This document shows positions 7,991 to 17,078 of a stretch of DNA of 64,000 nt, one piece after another. This DNA is from Methanobacterium veterum. GTDB lineage: Archaea > Methanobacteriota > Methanobacteria > Methanobacteriales > Methanobacteriaceae. The notes beneath the pieces were generated by a model, which did not search any database, had not been told where the DNA came from, and was given only the letters and a program-made list of their open reading frames with translations. A program made the position numbers and the translations under genes. Position 1 is the stretch's first letter. Each line of letters begins with the position of its first letter. The stretch lies in contig NZ_JQJK01000009.1 of NCBI RefSeq assembly GCF_000745485.1, positions 186,001 through 250,000 on the forward strand, written 5' to 3'.

Positions 7991-8263
7991 GCTGTCAACG
8001 CTCCAAATACCCCACTTTTTTCAGTTAGGGTATAAGTAACTGGAATTATCCATTTTCCATAATTTAGAAAAGGGGATTATAATAGCTTAAATCAACCTTT
8101 CTAGAGTCAAATTATAAATTTTTAGTTTAAAAAACTTTTGCCATTTTAAAAAATGTAAATATATATTAGTTGTGATAACTATTGAATTATAAAAAAATGG
8201 TATAAACATGGTTAGGATGGGATTAACAGGGAAATATCTACTAAAAATTGGCTCTTGCTGGAA

Positions 8264-8902
8264 TTACATCTTCTTAAAGTTTCGACCTTTATAACCTTTG
8301 CTTATAAATGCATTTCCCTTAATTAAAAATCTCCATAATTTATCCCGGTATTCTTCTGCATAATCAATATTAACTCTAGGTGCAGCTATAATTTCTTCGT
8401 TACTCCTTAAATCAGTTTGATTGGTAATAAAAATTTCATCTCCGCATAGATCAATTCCATTAAGGGATGTGTTGATTTTCATTGCCTGACAGAGTTTTGA
8501 AGGGCCGTTAGTCAGATTTTTAAGTTTACTTTTCCGGTTATCTGAAATATCAATTTTACGCCGCTTTGCCATTAATTCCAGGCCTTTTACAGGTTCTAAT
8601 CCTCTAATAAGCACTGCTTGAGGTACTCCTTCTTTTTGAGTTACCACGTTAATGCAGTAATTATAACCGTGCAGCTGGTAAATGTAGGCAAATCCCCCTG
8701 TTTTATACAGAGGGTTCATTCTTGGTGTATGCCTGCCTCCGTAGGAATGTGCACCTTTATCTTCAGGACCCATATAAGCTTCTGTTTCTACAATTCTACC
8801 TTTAGTTATGCCTTCAGGAGTTATATGCACTAAAACACAGCCTAAGAGTTTCCTAGCCACAATTAACGTGTTTCTTTCATAAAATGATCTCTCAAGCTTC
8901 AT
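8264..8902 (-). CDS. 3-methyladenine DNA glycosylase, AAG/MPG type
   Basis: A 212-residue monofunctional DNA glycosylase of the alkyladenine glycosylase family, which removes alkylated purines in base-excision repair. Diagnostic pieces are YERNTLIVARKLLGCVL at the start, GRIVETEAYMGPEDKGAHSY with the catalytic Glu, TPRMNPLYKTGGFAYIYQLH, NVVTQKEGVPQAVLIRGLEP and NGPSKLCQAMKI. Length fits the family. It stands alone between intergenic gaps. A second, unrelated alkyl-base glycosylase (Tag) lies at 13577-14161. Confidence 0.93.
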   Translation of the reverse strand: MKLERSFYERNTLIVARKLLGCVLVHITPEGITKGRIVETEAYMGPEDKGAHSYGGRHTPRMNPLYKTGGFAYIYQLHGYNYCINVVTQKEGVPQAVLIRGLEPVKGLELMAKRRKIDISDNRKSKLKNLTNGPSKLCQAMKINTSLNGIDLCGDEIFITNQTDLRSNEEIIAAPRVNIDYAEEYRDKLWRFLIKGNAFISKGYKGRNFKKM

Positions 8903-8995
8903 TTACATCAGCTATTTATATCTCGTTTAAAAGAGAATAATGTAACGGATAGCATTAATGGAAATATTATTTAATATTTAATAGGAAGAATTTTT

Positions 8996-9697
8996 ATGAA
9001 TATAACTGAAATGTTTGCTGATTCATATATCTCGTATCCCTTTTCTAATTCCAAGAGGATACTGGGATTGGGACTTTTATTTTGCTCTGCAGTATTTCTA
9101 ATTGTACCTGCTGTATTTGCAGGCGGGTACCTTATGAGAATTATTGAAAACACGATAGAGGGTAATTATGAGCTGCCTCCTTTTGAAAACTGGAAAGGTA
9201 TGTTTATCGATGGCTTGAAAGTCGCTACAGTGGTAATATTTTTCATGTTGCCTGGATTGATTTCTGAATTTGCATTGTTTGTACTCGTAAAAATGGGATA
9301 TGCAACTTTGAATCCCGGGCTCATGATTGGACTTTTCATGCTTACATCGCTGTTTTATATTTCAGCTTATATCTTAAGTATTACAGCAATACCCCGTATG
9401 GCTTATAAAAATCAATTAAGAGCAGCTTTTGATTTTAAAATGGTGTTTAAGGATATAAGATGTATTGGTTTGAAAAAATATGCCCTTTCATTAACAGGGC
9501 TTTCAATAATGGCTGCTTATTTAATATTGTTTGCTGGATTTCTCCACATGATATTTTACAGTGTAGGGGCAATGATTTCTCTTAATGTATACATCACTGA
9601 TTTCGCTGCTAATTTACTGATTTATCCTCTAATTATCGCATCTCAAGGGAGATTTATGGGATTAATCTATTTAGAAAGGTTTCAAGCACATGATTAA
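8996..9697 (+). CDS. DUF4013 membrane protein
   Basis: A 233-residue membrane protein with the DUF4013 pattern common in methanogens: FSNSKRILGLGLLFCSAVFL, a GGYLMRIIENTI turn, then LPPFENWKGMFIDGLKVATV. About five membrane segments follow. The function of this family is unknown. AGGAAG precedes the ATG. It is the only rightward gene in this part of the window and has no obvious partner. Confidence 0.85.
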   Translation: MNITEMFADSYISYPFSNSKRILGLGLLFCSAVFLIVPAVFAGGYLMRIIENTIEGNYELPPFENWKGMFIDGLKVATVVIFFMLPGLISEFALFVLVKMGYATLNPGLMIGLFMLTSLFYISAYILSITAIPRMAYKNQLRAAFDFKMVFKDIRCIGLKKYALSLTGLSIMAAYLILFAGFLHMIFYSVGAMISLNVYITDFAANLLIYPLIIASQGRFMGLIYLERFQAHD

Positions 9698-9855
9698 GTT
9701 TTTTTAGGTTACAATTTCCTACGAAAAAACAGCCATGAATTAGATTATAACTTATAAGTTATAAGATATAAGATAGAGGCGGATATAACACATGTTTATA
9801 ATTTAAAAATAGAATATAGGTTTTATAACCAGTTATATCCATTATTTTATGAATT

Positions 9856-10221
9856 TTACCATCTATTTCTTCTTTCTCTCCTTTCTTGCCTACGTTCTTC
9901 ACGTTCTCTACGTTTTATATCTCTACGACTTTCTGTTCTTGTATATTCTTTTTTATTTTCAGTACTTTCATTTTCTGTATTTTTAGCTTGATTTTTCCTT
10001 ACTTCATCATTCTCTAAACTTTTATCTATATTTCCAACAAATTCCTGCTTCTCTCCAAATTCATTTTTATTTCCAACGCCCGTTTTAGCTGAAGCAAGTT
10101 TTTCCTTCAGGTATTTACCAACAATAACACTTATGAAAATGGATATTATAACAACAATAGTTCCATGTAGCCCAATATCTGCAAATAGCCATCGTACTAT
10201 TGGTCCTATAAAAAATGTCAT
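9856..10221 (-). CDS. Small membrane protein with highly charged tail
   Basis: 121 residues: two hydrophobic stretches at about residues 1-35, then a hydrophilic tail very rich in Lys, Glu and Arg, ending in repeated RRERE and QERRERR-type runs. The tail could bind nucleic acid or membrane phosphates, or may simply be low-complexity. I recognise no family. The ATG is preceded by GAGGCGAT, so it is likely expressed. Confidence 0.6.
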   Translation of the reverse strand: MTFFIGPIVRWLFADIGLHGTIVVIISIFISVIVGKYLKEKLASAKTGVGNKNEFGEKQEFVGNIDKSLENDEVRKNQAKNTENESTENKKEYTRTESRRDIKRREREERRQERRERRNRW

Positions 10222-10341
10222 ATAATCGCCTCACTGTACATTTTTAACGTTTTTTTAAACTATTATGCCTGTTTATGATCTTTTAAATCGAGTTCAAGAT
10301 AATTAGTAAATCAAGAATCTTTGAGTTTCAAATATTTCTCT

Positions 10342-11112
10342 TTATTTGTTTTGTTTTTCGATTATTTCTTTTAACTCTTTAATTTCAGATTTCACATCAA
10401 TAATTGCACTCTCAATTTCATCTAATCTATCTGTATCTTCTCCTTTCTCCCTTTTAATAAGCCATGATGATATAGAAGCGGTTAAAAAACCTACGAAGAT
10501 AACTCCTGCTATTATGATGATGATTGATATTAGCCTGCCGTCGGTAGTTACTGGTGCAATATCACCAAAACCAACGGTTGTTATGGAGACAACGGCATAC
10601 CATAATGCATCATTGATACCATGCACTTTAGGATTTACTCCAACTTCTAACAGGTAAAAAGTAAAACCACTAATAATAAGCGTGAAAAAAAGGGCTACGA
10701 TAGCGTAATCTAAATTTGTTTCCCTGAAAAATCTGTAAATACCAGGTAAATCATCTTTTAAAAGTGCTAGGATCTTTATTACTCTGAATAATCTGAAATA
10801 TCTGGAGTATGATAGTGCTGGCCCTATTATGATTAATGGAACCATTCCTAAGATATCAATCCCATTTTCAAGCAGGAATTTTTTCCGATTATCCGATGCC
10901 CATAATCGATAAGCAAAATCAGGGATTAAAATTAGACAAACAATTAGATCATAGTAAACGACTAATGTATAAAATGGGCCGTTTATTTCATGAAATATTG
11001 ATGTCCAGGAAATTAGTACTATGTCTAATAAGACTAAAATCGTTAACATAGTCTCGAAAAATTTCCTGTGTTTACTCATGTTGGTTTCAAAAAATTTTAA
11101 TTCTGAATTCAT
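10342..11112 (-). CDS. Voltage-gated-type potassium channel
   Basis: 256 residues with a six-helix channel layout. The S4-like helix has regularly spaced Arg/Lys (SRYFRLFRVIKILALLK), and the pore filter TTVGFGD is the K+ selectivity signature, preceded by a pore helix (DALWYAVVSIT). The C-terminus (about residues 225-256) is a short coiled coil, IESAIIDVKSEIKELKEIIE, which would hold the tetramer together. There is no RCK domain, unlike MthK. It resembles archaeal Kv-type channels such as that of Methanocaldococcus. Confidence 0.92.
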   Translation of the reverse strand: MNSELKFFETNMSKHRKFFETMLTILVLLDIVLISWTSIFHEINGPFYTLVVYYDLIVCLILIPDFAYRLWASDNRKKFLLENGIDILGMVPLIIIGPALSYSRYFRLFRVIKILALLKDDLPGIYRFFRETNLDYAIVALFFTLIISGFTFYLLEVGVNPKVHGINDALWYAVVSITTVGFGDIAPVTTDGRLISIIIIIAGVIFVGFLTASISSWLIKREKGEDTDRLDEIESAIIDVKSEIKELKEIIEKQNK

Positions 11113-11315
11113 ACATTTCGATCCTTATCATGCATAAAGCCAAATATATTAAATCTAATTTTTTATTTCATTATTAGAGTGATTACTCATTTTATCTAAA
11201 ATCTCAATAGGGGGATACACAAAACGTTACATTGGAGTTATATTTATGGATTTCACCTAGCCTATACTATCTAGGATATTTGATTAATATGCCCTCATTT
11301 AAGAAAAATAATGTT

Positions 11316-12740
11316 TTAGAAGCCTTTCGGCGCTTTTGGTTTAGTATTTGGGGATTCTTCATCTAATTCAGCTGATGGTTTTTCATCCCTCGTCATGGCC
11401 AGCAATATTCTGTCAGAGTAGTGGACATCATAGTATCTGAAATTGTCAAAAAAGGTTTTCAGATGTTTTCCACCTTTTTCAGTTATAACATACTCTTCAA
11501 TTTCTTCAATTAAAAGTTCATGTTCTTTTAATGGATGTATCAAAATTTCAAACTGGCCTTCAAAGTCATAGTGTTCATTACAGGTTGCATTTAGTTCACT
11601 AAGTACTGGAATGTAGTTATCTGGATGAAAAGCCCTTTTAAGAGATGTTACAATTTCGGGGCGTGTTTTCAGATCTTCAGCCCATAAAGCATATAATATC
11701 CAGTTTCTGAATGCCATTAATTTATTTTCTTCCCAGCATTCTTCCAGTGGTAATTTATATTCCTGTGAATAATCTTCTTCCTCACCTTTTTGAGCTGAAA
11801 TAGCTTCCCGGAGTAATCCAACAGCATCTCTAAAAATACCGGCTCCTACAAATAATCCTATAACTGCGTCCACAAAGTAGATACCGTAGATTGCAAAAAT
11901 AGCACCTATAATAACTGAAGTACCAATGAATATATGATTTTTAGAGTCCACAGACTGTGATATCAACGTCAAACTGTTGGAGACTTTTCCAACGAAGCGC
12001 TGGTAATAGAATAAAAAGACCGCTGCCAATATGGCTATTCCTTCAACTGCTATAACCAGAAATGGTAAAGTCAGGGGTTCCGAATGCCCGGCTAATGCTC
12101 CTAATATGTGGGTGACAGAGTCAAATAAAACGCTTATGGAAGCCACAAATAATCCTATTATAACCAGGATAGTACTTAGATCTTCTTTATGGTATTTGAT
12201 CCCGAGCCAAACTAAAATAGCTTCGATTGTATCCATGGTAGCATCTGTACCGTCTGCTATCAGACCAACACTACCGCTTACTAAACCGCTACCTAATTTA
12301 AGTACAGCAAGGAATGCATCTAAAAAAGTAGTGTTTTTAGCAGTACTGGAAGGCGTTAATTCGCCCTCTGCTGATGAAGCACTTTTTTCCATGTGCTCTT
12401 TGAATATTTTGGCATTTTTTAGGCCTTCAGGGGTTAATTCATATTTGTTTTCATCGTTTAATTTAACCCAGTCTCTTTCCATTAGTTTTTTCATTTCCTC
12501 TTCAGGAGAACCTGTGGCTTTACTTGCTCTTCCGTCTTCTATTTTGGAGCGTATACTTGCAACTTTGAAGAACAGGTGTTCAGCCAAGGGCTGGCCTTTA
12601 CCAGGTAACTGCTGGTACCAGATCAGGGATAAAAATAAGATGGTTTTTTCCCATAGTTCTTCTTTGCTAAGCGGGCCTTCCTTTAGGAGGGCCATCATCA
12701 GGAATTTATCGAATCCTAGCACTGGCTTTTCATTTTTCAT
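11316..12740 (-). CDS. Winged-helix / CDF-type transporter fusion protein
   Basis: 474 residues in three parts. Residues ~1-115 look like a winged helix (FDKFLMMALLKEGPLSKEEL ... NKYELTPEGLKNAK). Residues ~135-320 are a six-helix membrane region like cation diffusion facilitators: GSVGLIADGTDATMDT matches the metal-site helix 2, and SQSVDSKNHIFIG the equivalent of helix 5. Residues ~340-474 are a soluble domain with a further YVITEKGGKHLKTF wing-like piece. The Asp ligands of helix 2 are present; helix 5 is D-x-x-x-H instead of the usual H-x-x-x-D. A divalent-metal exporter controlled by its own soluble domains is a fair guess. Confidence 0.65.
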   Translation of the reverse strand: MKNEKPVLGFDKFLMMALLKEGPLSKEELWEKTILFLSLIWYQQLPGKGQPLAEHLFFKVASIRSKIEDGRASKATGSPEEEMKKLMERDWVKLNDENKYELTPEGLKNAKIFKEHMEKSASSAEGELTPSSTAKNTTFLDAFLAVLKLGSGLVSGSVGLIADGTDATMDTIEAILVWLGIKYHKEDLSTILVIIGLFVASISVLFDSVTHILGALAGHSEPLTLPFLVIAVEGIAILAAVFLFYYQRFVGKVSNSLTLISQSVDSKNHIFIGTSVIIGAIFAIYGIYFVDAVIGLFVGAGIFRDAVGLLREAISAQKGEEEDYSQEYKLPLEECWEENKLMAFRNWILYALWAEDLKTRPEIVTSLKRAFHPDNYIPVLSELNATCNEHYDFEGQFEILIHPLKEHELLIEEIEEYVITEKGGKHLKTFFDNFRYYDVHYSDRILLAMTRDEKPSAELDEESPNTKPKAPKGF

Positions 12741-12939
12741 ATTATCTTCTCTATTTTTAAAGTATTAACGGCGTATTTTGGTTATAGGAGAACTTATTGG
12801 ATTTCTTAATGTAATTTCATCTATAAATAACTATTGCTGAAATTTATTACTGGAATAACGATAAACATCATTAAATATTTAAGGGATATTCCTTAGATTA
12901 AGGATATAATATTATAATTTTATTTTGGAGTTTATAATT

Positions 12940-13548
12940 ATGAGTCATAAAAAATATAATTCAACCGTGCCTACTGGCCGTATAGAAGCCCTTGTGGATG
13001 GTATATTTGCTATTGCAATGACTATACTGGTTTTGACATTAGTTGTACCTGATGTAGCTGGTCCTTTATCTAATGGGGCTGTTGAAAATGCTCTTTATGC
13101 TATTCTTCCTGGATTTTACACATTGGTAATGAGCTTTCTCCTGTTAGCATTGTTTTGGACTTTACAGCACCGTATTTTTCACAGGATAAAGCAGGTAGAT
13201 ACCATTATGTTATGGATAAACTTAGTATGGCTTTTGTTTATAGTACTGGTTCCATTTTTTGCGTCCTTAACTGCAAAATATGCTCAATTTCCTATTTCAC
13301 ATCTTCTTTCTAATTTGAATATGCTGGGAATTGCAGTATTTCTTTATCTGAACTGGTATTATGCCAGTAAGAGGGAGTTAATCCATGAAAAAGTAGATAA
13401 TAATGAAATAGCTTCAATTAGAGGAGATATACTTATTTTTATAGTTATTACTCTTTCAGCGATAGCGCTTTCTTTTGTAATACCTGCTTGGAGTGGTTTA
13501 GTTTATATACTCATTTTTCCACTAGAATTTATAGCACATAATCTGTAA
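12940..13548 (+). CDS. TMEM175/DUF1211 family channel-like protein
   Basis: 202 residues, six membrane segments. GRIEALVDGIFAIAMTILVL contains the TMEM175 signature (R-x3-F/V-x-D-G-x-F-A-x-A-x-T). In this family that helix lines a K+ or proton-selective pore. The archaeal proteins have a single repeat and act as tetramers. A TTG at 12925 is possible but overlaps the GGAG that serves the ATG at 12940, so I use the ATG. It is the second potassium-channel-type gene within 3 kb. Confidence 0.88.
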   Translation: MSHKKYNSTVPTGRIEALVDGIFAIAMTILVLTLVVPDVAGPLSNGAVENALYAILPGFYTLVMSFLLLALFWTLQHRIFHRIKQVDTIMLWINLVWLLFIVLVPFFASLTAKYAQFPISHLLSNLNMLGIAVFLYLNWYYASKRELIHEKVDNNEIASIRGDILIFIVITLSAIALSFVIPAWSGLVYILIFPLEFIAHNL

Positions 13549-13576
13549 TCTTGGAAAAATGAATTAAAAATGTAAC

Positions 13577-14161
13577 CTAAAAATCTATTTTAATTTCATT
13601 TTTAACTTCTTCATGTCGAAAACAGTCTATAATATGGTCGTTAACCATTCCTACGGCCTGCATGAACGCGTAGCAGATAGTAGGCCCCACAAATTTGAAA
13701 CCTCTTTTTTTCAAATCTTTGCTCATATTTTCAGATTCGGCGGTAAATGCGGGTAAATCTTCGGCATGTTTCCATTTATTTTGGATCGGTTTTCTGCCTA
13801 CAAACTGCCAGATATAAGAGTCAAATGAGTTAAATTTTTTTTGAACATTTAAAACAGCTTTTGCATTAGTAACGACAGATAAAATCTTACGGCGGTTGCG
13901 TATTATGCCAGAATTATTCATTAAATCCTCGATTTTTTCCTCATTGTAACGAGAAATTTTAGCAGGATCGAAATTGTCAAATGCTTCACGATAACTTTCC
14001 CGTTTTTTAAGGACTGTAACCCAGCTTAAACCAGCTTGTGCTCCTTCTAACACAAGGAACTCAAAAAGAAGATTATCATCATGGACTGGACTGCCCCATT
14101 CCAGGTCATGATATTTCATAAGTAAAGGGTCTTTTTCAGCCCAGGGGCAGCGGATTTTCAT
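13577..14161 (-). CDS. tag: DNA-3-methyladenine glycosylase I
   Basis: 194 residues, full length for Tag. Diagnostic features: RCPWAEKDPLLMKYHDLEWG (zinc Cys near the N-terminus and the substrate-pocket Glu/Trp), FEFLVLEGAQAGLSWVTVLK, SGIIRNRRKI, and the C-terminal zinc ligands His and Cys in NDHIIDCFRH. It excises 3-methyladenine from alkylated DNA. Tag is much commoner in bacteria than in methanogens, so transfer is possible. Together with the AAG-type enzyme at 8264 it gives this genome two alkyl-purine glycosylases. Confidence 0.95.
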   Translation of the reverse strand: MKIRCPWAEKDPLLMKYHDLEWGSPVHDDNLLFEFLVLEGAQAGLSWVTVLKKRESYREAFDNFDPAKISRYNEEKIEDLMNNSGIIRNRRKILSVVTNAKAVLNVQKKFNSFDSYIWQFVGRKPIQNKWKHAEDLPAFTAESENMSKDLKKRGFKFVGPTICYAFMQAVGMVNDHIIDCFRHEEVKNEIKIDF

Positions 14162-14246
14162 GTTTATTATTTTTAATTTAGACGTTCAAAAATTTTTTGA
14201 ATTTTAGATTTTATCCTGTTGTTGTAGAGTTTAATACTTATGACTC

Positions 14247-14258
14247 ATGTCTAGACAT
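14247..14258. promoter_or_regulatory. Palindrome ATGTCTAGACAT between divergent genes
   Basis: A perfect 12-bp palindrome lies in the ~200-bp gap between tag (leftward) and the membrane hydrolase-like gene (rightward), a plausible shared operator position. No second copy was seen in the window, so support is limited. Confidence 0.3.
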
Positions 14259-14359
14259 TGAACAGAGAATATTTGCATTATTTTATCTTTTAAAGCTTAA
14301 AAACATTTATAACAAACTTGTTTATTATATTAAAACAATAGAAATAGTTATGATTTAAA

Positions 14360-15001
14360 ATGTTTATTGGACATTTTGCTGCTGCTTTCCTGATAGGATA
14401 TATGTTTCCAGGAGTTCCAATTATCATTCCTCTTCTTGGGGTTTCATTTCCAGACATTCTATGGTCAATTTTGGTTATATCAGGTGTTGAAAAGGCTAAA
14501 TTTGATAAAAATAAGCCGTTAATGTCGGATATTGTATTTGAAAGTTACCCTGTATCTCATTCTCTGGTACTTACAAGTATTTTGGCATTGATAATAGGTT
14601 TAGTTCTTGCATTGTTTTTGAAAAATCCATTTATAGCGGTGATTTTTGTTATAGCTTCAATATCCCATTGGATCCTGGATGTTATGGTGCATATTAAAGA
14701 TTTACCTGTGTTTGGATTTAGCAGTAAGGATATTAAGTTTGGATTTGGATTGTGGAGAAGGGGGCCGCTAGCTTTTGTAGCTGAATATTTGTTTTATATA
14801 ATTATAGCCATAATTACAGTTTCCATGCCTTATTTACTATTCATTTTATTTTTAGGAACAGTTTTTCATTTCATCAACATCAATGCATTTTTTGGATTTA
14901 AAAATGAAGACGTTACGGGGGGATCTTCAAGGAGATATGCACTATTAATTTTAGCTATCTTTGTTCTTTTTATACTGTTTTCTCAGATAATTTTAGGTTA
15001 A
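14360..15001 (+). CDS. YdjM/DUF457-like membrane-bound metal-dependent hydrolase family protein
   Basis: 213 residues, about five membrane helices. Conserved polar spots within membrane segments fit the YdjM/DUF457-type family: GHFAAAF near the start, SFPDILW, a SHSL motif and ISHWILDVMVH. The His/Asp residues could bind a metal. The actual substrate of this family is not known. Confidence 0.6.
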   Translation: MFIGHFAAAFLIGYMFPGVPIIIPLLGVSFPDILWSILVISGVEKAKFDKNKPLMSDIVFESYPVSHSLVLTSILALIIGLVLALFLKNPFIAVIFVIASISHWILDVMVHIKDLPVFGFSSKDIKFGFGLWRRGPLAFVAEYLFYIIIAIITVSMPYLLFILFLGTVFHFININAFFGFKNEDVTGGSSRRYALLILAIFVLFILFSQIILG

Positions 15002-15027
15002 AATATGAGGGTAATTTATTTAGAAGT

Positions 15028-15049
15028 ATGAAAATCTCACGATTTTCAT
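15028..15049. repeat. Dispersed intergenic palindrome (GAAAATC type)
   Basis: ATGAAAATC and GATTTTCAT (15028-15036 and 15041-15049) pair perfectly around TCAC. It lies between converging genes and could act as a bidirectional transcription stop. Confidence 0.5.
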
Positions 15050-15090
15050 GTAGGGAGATTCGAAATTTCCTCAACCTTAAGATGTTTTAT

Positions 15091-16767
15091 TTAATGATAT
15101 GGAACATAGACAGGCTTCCATATGTTTTCATTAACTAATTCACTAATATCCTTATTTGGGTTAATTCTGGCAGTTTTCTCTGCAATAGCTTTCTTAACTA
15201 CTGCCACTGCGATATCTCTGCTCACTTCCTGCAATCTTGAGACTTCAGGAAGTAATCTGGAGTGATGATCATCCTGCAGGTTAACAGAATTGCTCAGTTC
15301 TTTAACTGCAGCATCAATCATTCCTGAAGTCACTCTTTTTGCGTGAGCACATATTATTCCTAGGCCCAACCCTGGAAATATCAATGCATTATTACATTGG
15401 GCCACTGATATGGACTTATCATTTAATATAACATCAGGGTAAGGACTTCCTGTGGCTACAATGGCATTTCCATCTGTCCAACGGAGTATATTTTCAGGAG
15501 TTGCCTCTGCCATTATTGGAGGGTTGGAAAGCGGGAAAATGATAGGATATTCCACACCAGAAGCCATGGCTTTAATTACTTCTATATCAAAGGCACTATT
15601 CACTGCACTGGTACCAATAAGGATAGTGGGCTTTACATTGCAAACTACATCCAAAAGAGATGTATTTTTGCTTTTTTTATCCCCGTTTTGAGATTCTTCC
15701 TGTGGTCGGGCATATGAAGCTTTAAAATAATCTAGGTTTTCTCTATCATTTGTTACAAGCCCCTGACTGTCCATAAGCCAGAACCTTGAACGGGCTTTTT
15801 GAGAACTCAGCCCTTCTTTTATCATCCATTCACAGATTCTGTCTGCAATACCGCAGCCAGCTGTTCCGGCACCGAAAATCACTATTCTGTGATCTGATAG
15901 TCGGGTATGGGTTAATTTTGAAGCGTTGAGGATAGCAGCCGTGGCAACGGCACCGGTACCCTGTATGTCATCGTTAAATGTACATATCTTATCCTGATAC
16001 TGGTTCAGGTTGCATCGAGCTTTTGTTTTTCCAAAATCTTCCCATTGGAGAAACACATCTGGAAATTTTTGTTTGATGGCTTTTACTACTTTACTTACAA
16101 ATTGATCATATGCTTTTCCCTGGATCCTGGAATGACGCCAGCCTATATAAAGAGGGTCACGAAGTAACTGAGGGTTGTTGGTTCCAACATCAATCATCAC
16201 TGGAAGCATTTTTTTGGGATTAATGCCTGCACATAGAGTGTAAATTACAATTTTAGCTACTGAAATTCCGATTCCATTGGCTCCCTGGTCGCCTATTCCA
16301 AGTATTTGTTCAGAATCAGTTAGAACTATCAGATTAATATCGTTGCTTAGATTATTCAGGATCTCGTCAATATTGTCCTGATCAGGATAAGAAATATAAA
16401 TACCGCGGGGTGTTCTAAATTCACTACTGTAATGCTGTATAGCTAGCCCTGCAGTTGGGGTGTAAATTATGGGCATCATCTCTTCAATATACTCTGAGAT
16501 AAGCCTGAAAAAGAGGGTTTCATTGGTATTGTAAAGATTATTCAAAAATATATTCTTCTGAAGGTCATCTGTCTGCAAAGAATATTGGTGGTAGGCTCTT
16601 TGCATCTGATCTTCTATAGTTTCTATAACAGGTGGCAGCAGGCCCTTTAAGAAAAATTTTTTTCGTTCTGTATCACTAAAAGCAGTGCCCTTATTTAATT
16701 GGGCTGATCTTAGGAGTTGAATACCTTTAAGATCAGTTTCGATGTATTTGATTTCATTTTTTTCCAT
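15091..16767 (-). CDS. Malic enzyme (NAD(P)-dependent, large form)
   Basis: 558 residues, the size of MaeA-type malic enzymes that oxidatively decarboxylate malate to pyruvate. Visible signatures: TPTAGLAIQHYSSEFRTPRG at the substrate end, TDSEQILGIGDQGANGIGI, MLPVMIDVGTNN, the metal-site QWEDFGK, FNDDIQGTGAVATAAI, and the nucleotide-binding loop FGAGTAGCGIADRI. The enzyme is unusual for a hydrogenotrophic methanogen, which makes C4 acids through the incomplete reductive TCA branch. It may supply pyruvate or reducing power, or may have come from bacteria. It stands alone, with an AT-rich promoter region upstream. Confidence 0.93.
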   Translation of the reverse strand: MEKNEIKYIETDLKGIQLLRSAQLNKGTAFSDTERKKFFLKGLLPPVIETIEDQMQRAYHQYSLQTDDLQKNIFLNNLYNTNETLFFRLISEYIEEMMPIIYTPTAGLAIQHYSSEFRTPRGIYISYPDQDNIDEILNNLSNDINLIVLTDSEQILGIGDQGANGIGISVAKIVIYTLCAGINPKKMLPVMIDVGTNNPQLLRDPLYIGWRHSRIQGKAYDQFVSKVVKAIKQKFPDVFLQWEDFGKTKARCNLNQYQDKICTFNDDIQGTGAVATAAILNASKLTHTRLSDHRIVIFGAGTAGCGIADRICEWMIKEGLSSQKARSRFWLMDSQGLVTNDRENLDYFKASYARPQEESQNGDKKSKNTSLLDVVCNVKPTILIGTSAVNSAFDIEVIKAMASGVEYPIIFPLSNPPIMAEATPENILRWTDGNAIVATGSPYPDVILNDKSISVAQCNNALIFPGLGLGIICAHAKRVTSGMIDAAVKELSNSVNLQDDHHSRLLPEVSRLQEVSRDIAVAVVKKAIAEKTARINPNKDISELVNENIWKPVYVPYH

Positions 16768-17078
16768 ATTTTCAGCTATAAATCTAACTAAAAACCCTCC
16801 CTTTTTAGGAAATATTGTTACATATAATATTAATATTTTTTAATAATATCATATATATTTTATGGGTTTATGGGGGTTTGTTCTTCCTAGTTTCCTAATT
16901 TAGAGTCCTAATATATTTTAAGGATATATATAGCTGAAATTAGATGTAATATTCTTATAAATAGTTTTTAATGGAAAATAGATTAATTTTTACCAAAAAC
17001 GTTTTAACATACTTAGTGATTAGGCGTTAAAGCAATTATTAATTTTTATTTTCAAGTAGTAGATATACCGCCGCTGTT
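16768..17078. other. Intergenic region with probable malic enzyme promoter
   Basis: 311 bp, very AT-rich. On the minus strand an ATAAAATATATATG stretch (about 16848-16861) is a good TATA candidate for the malic enzyme gene. An imperfect AT palindrome surrounds it. I see no gene. Confidence 0.4.

Noticed and set aside
16800..16870. AT-rich palindrome upstream of malic enzyme as an operator
   Set aside because: The inverted arms are imperfect and made only of A and T, so chance is sufficient; kept only as a promoter region.
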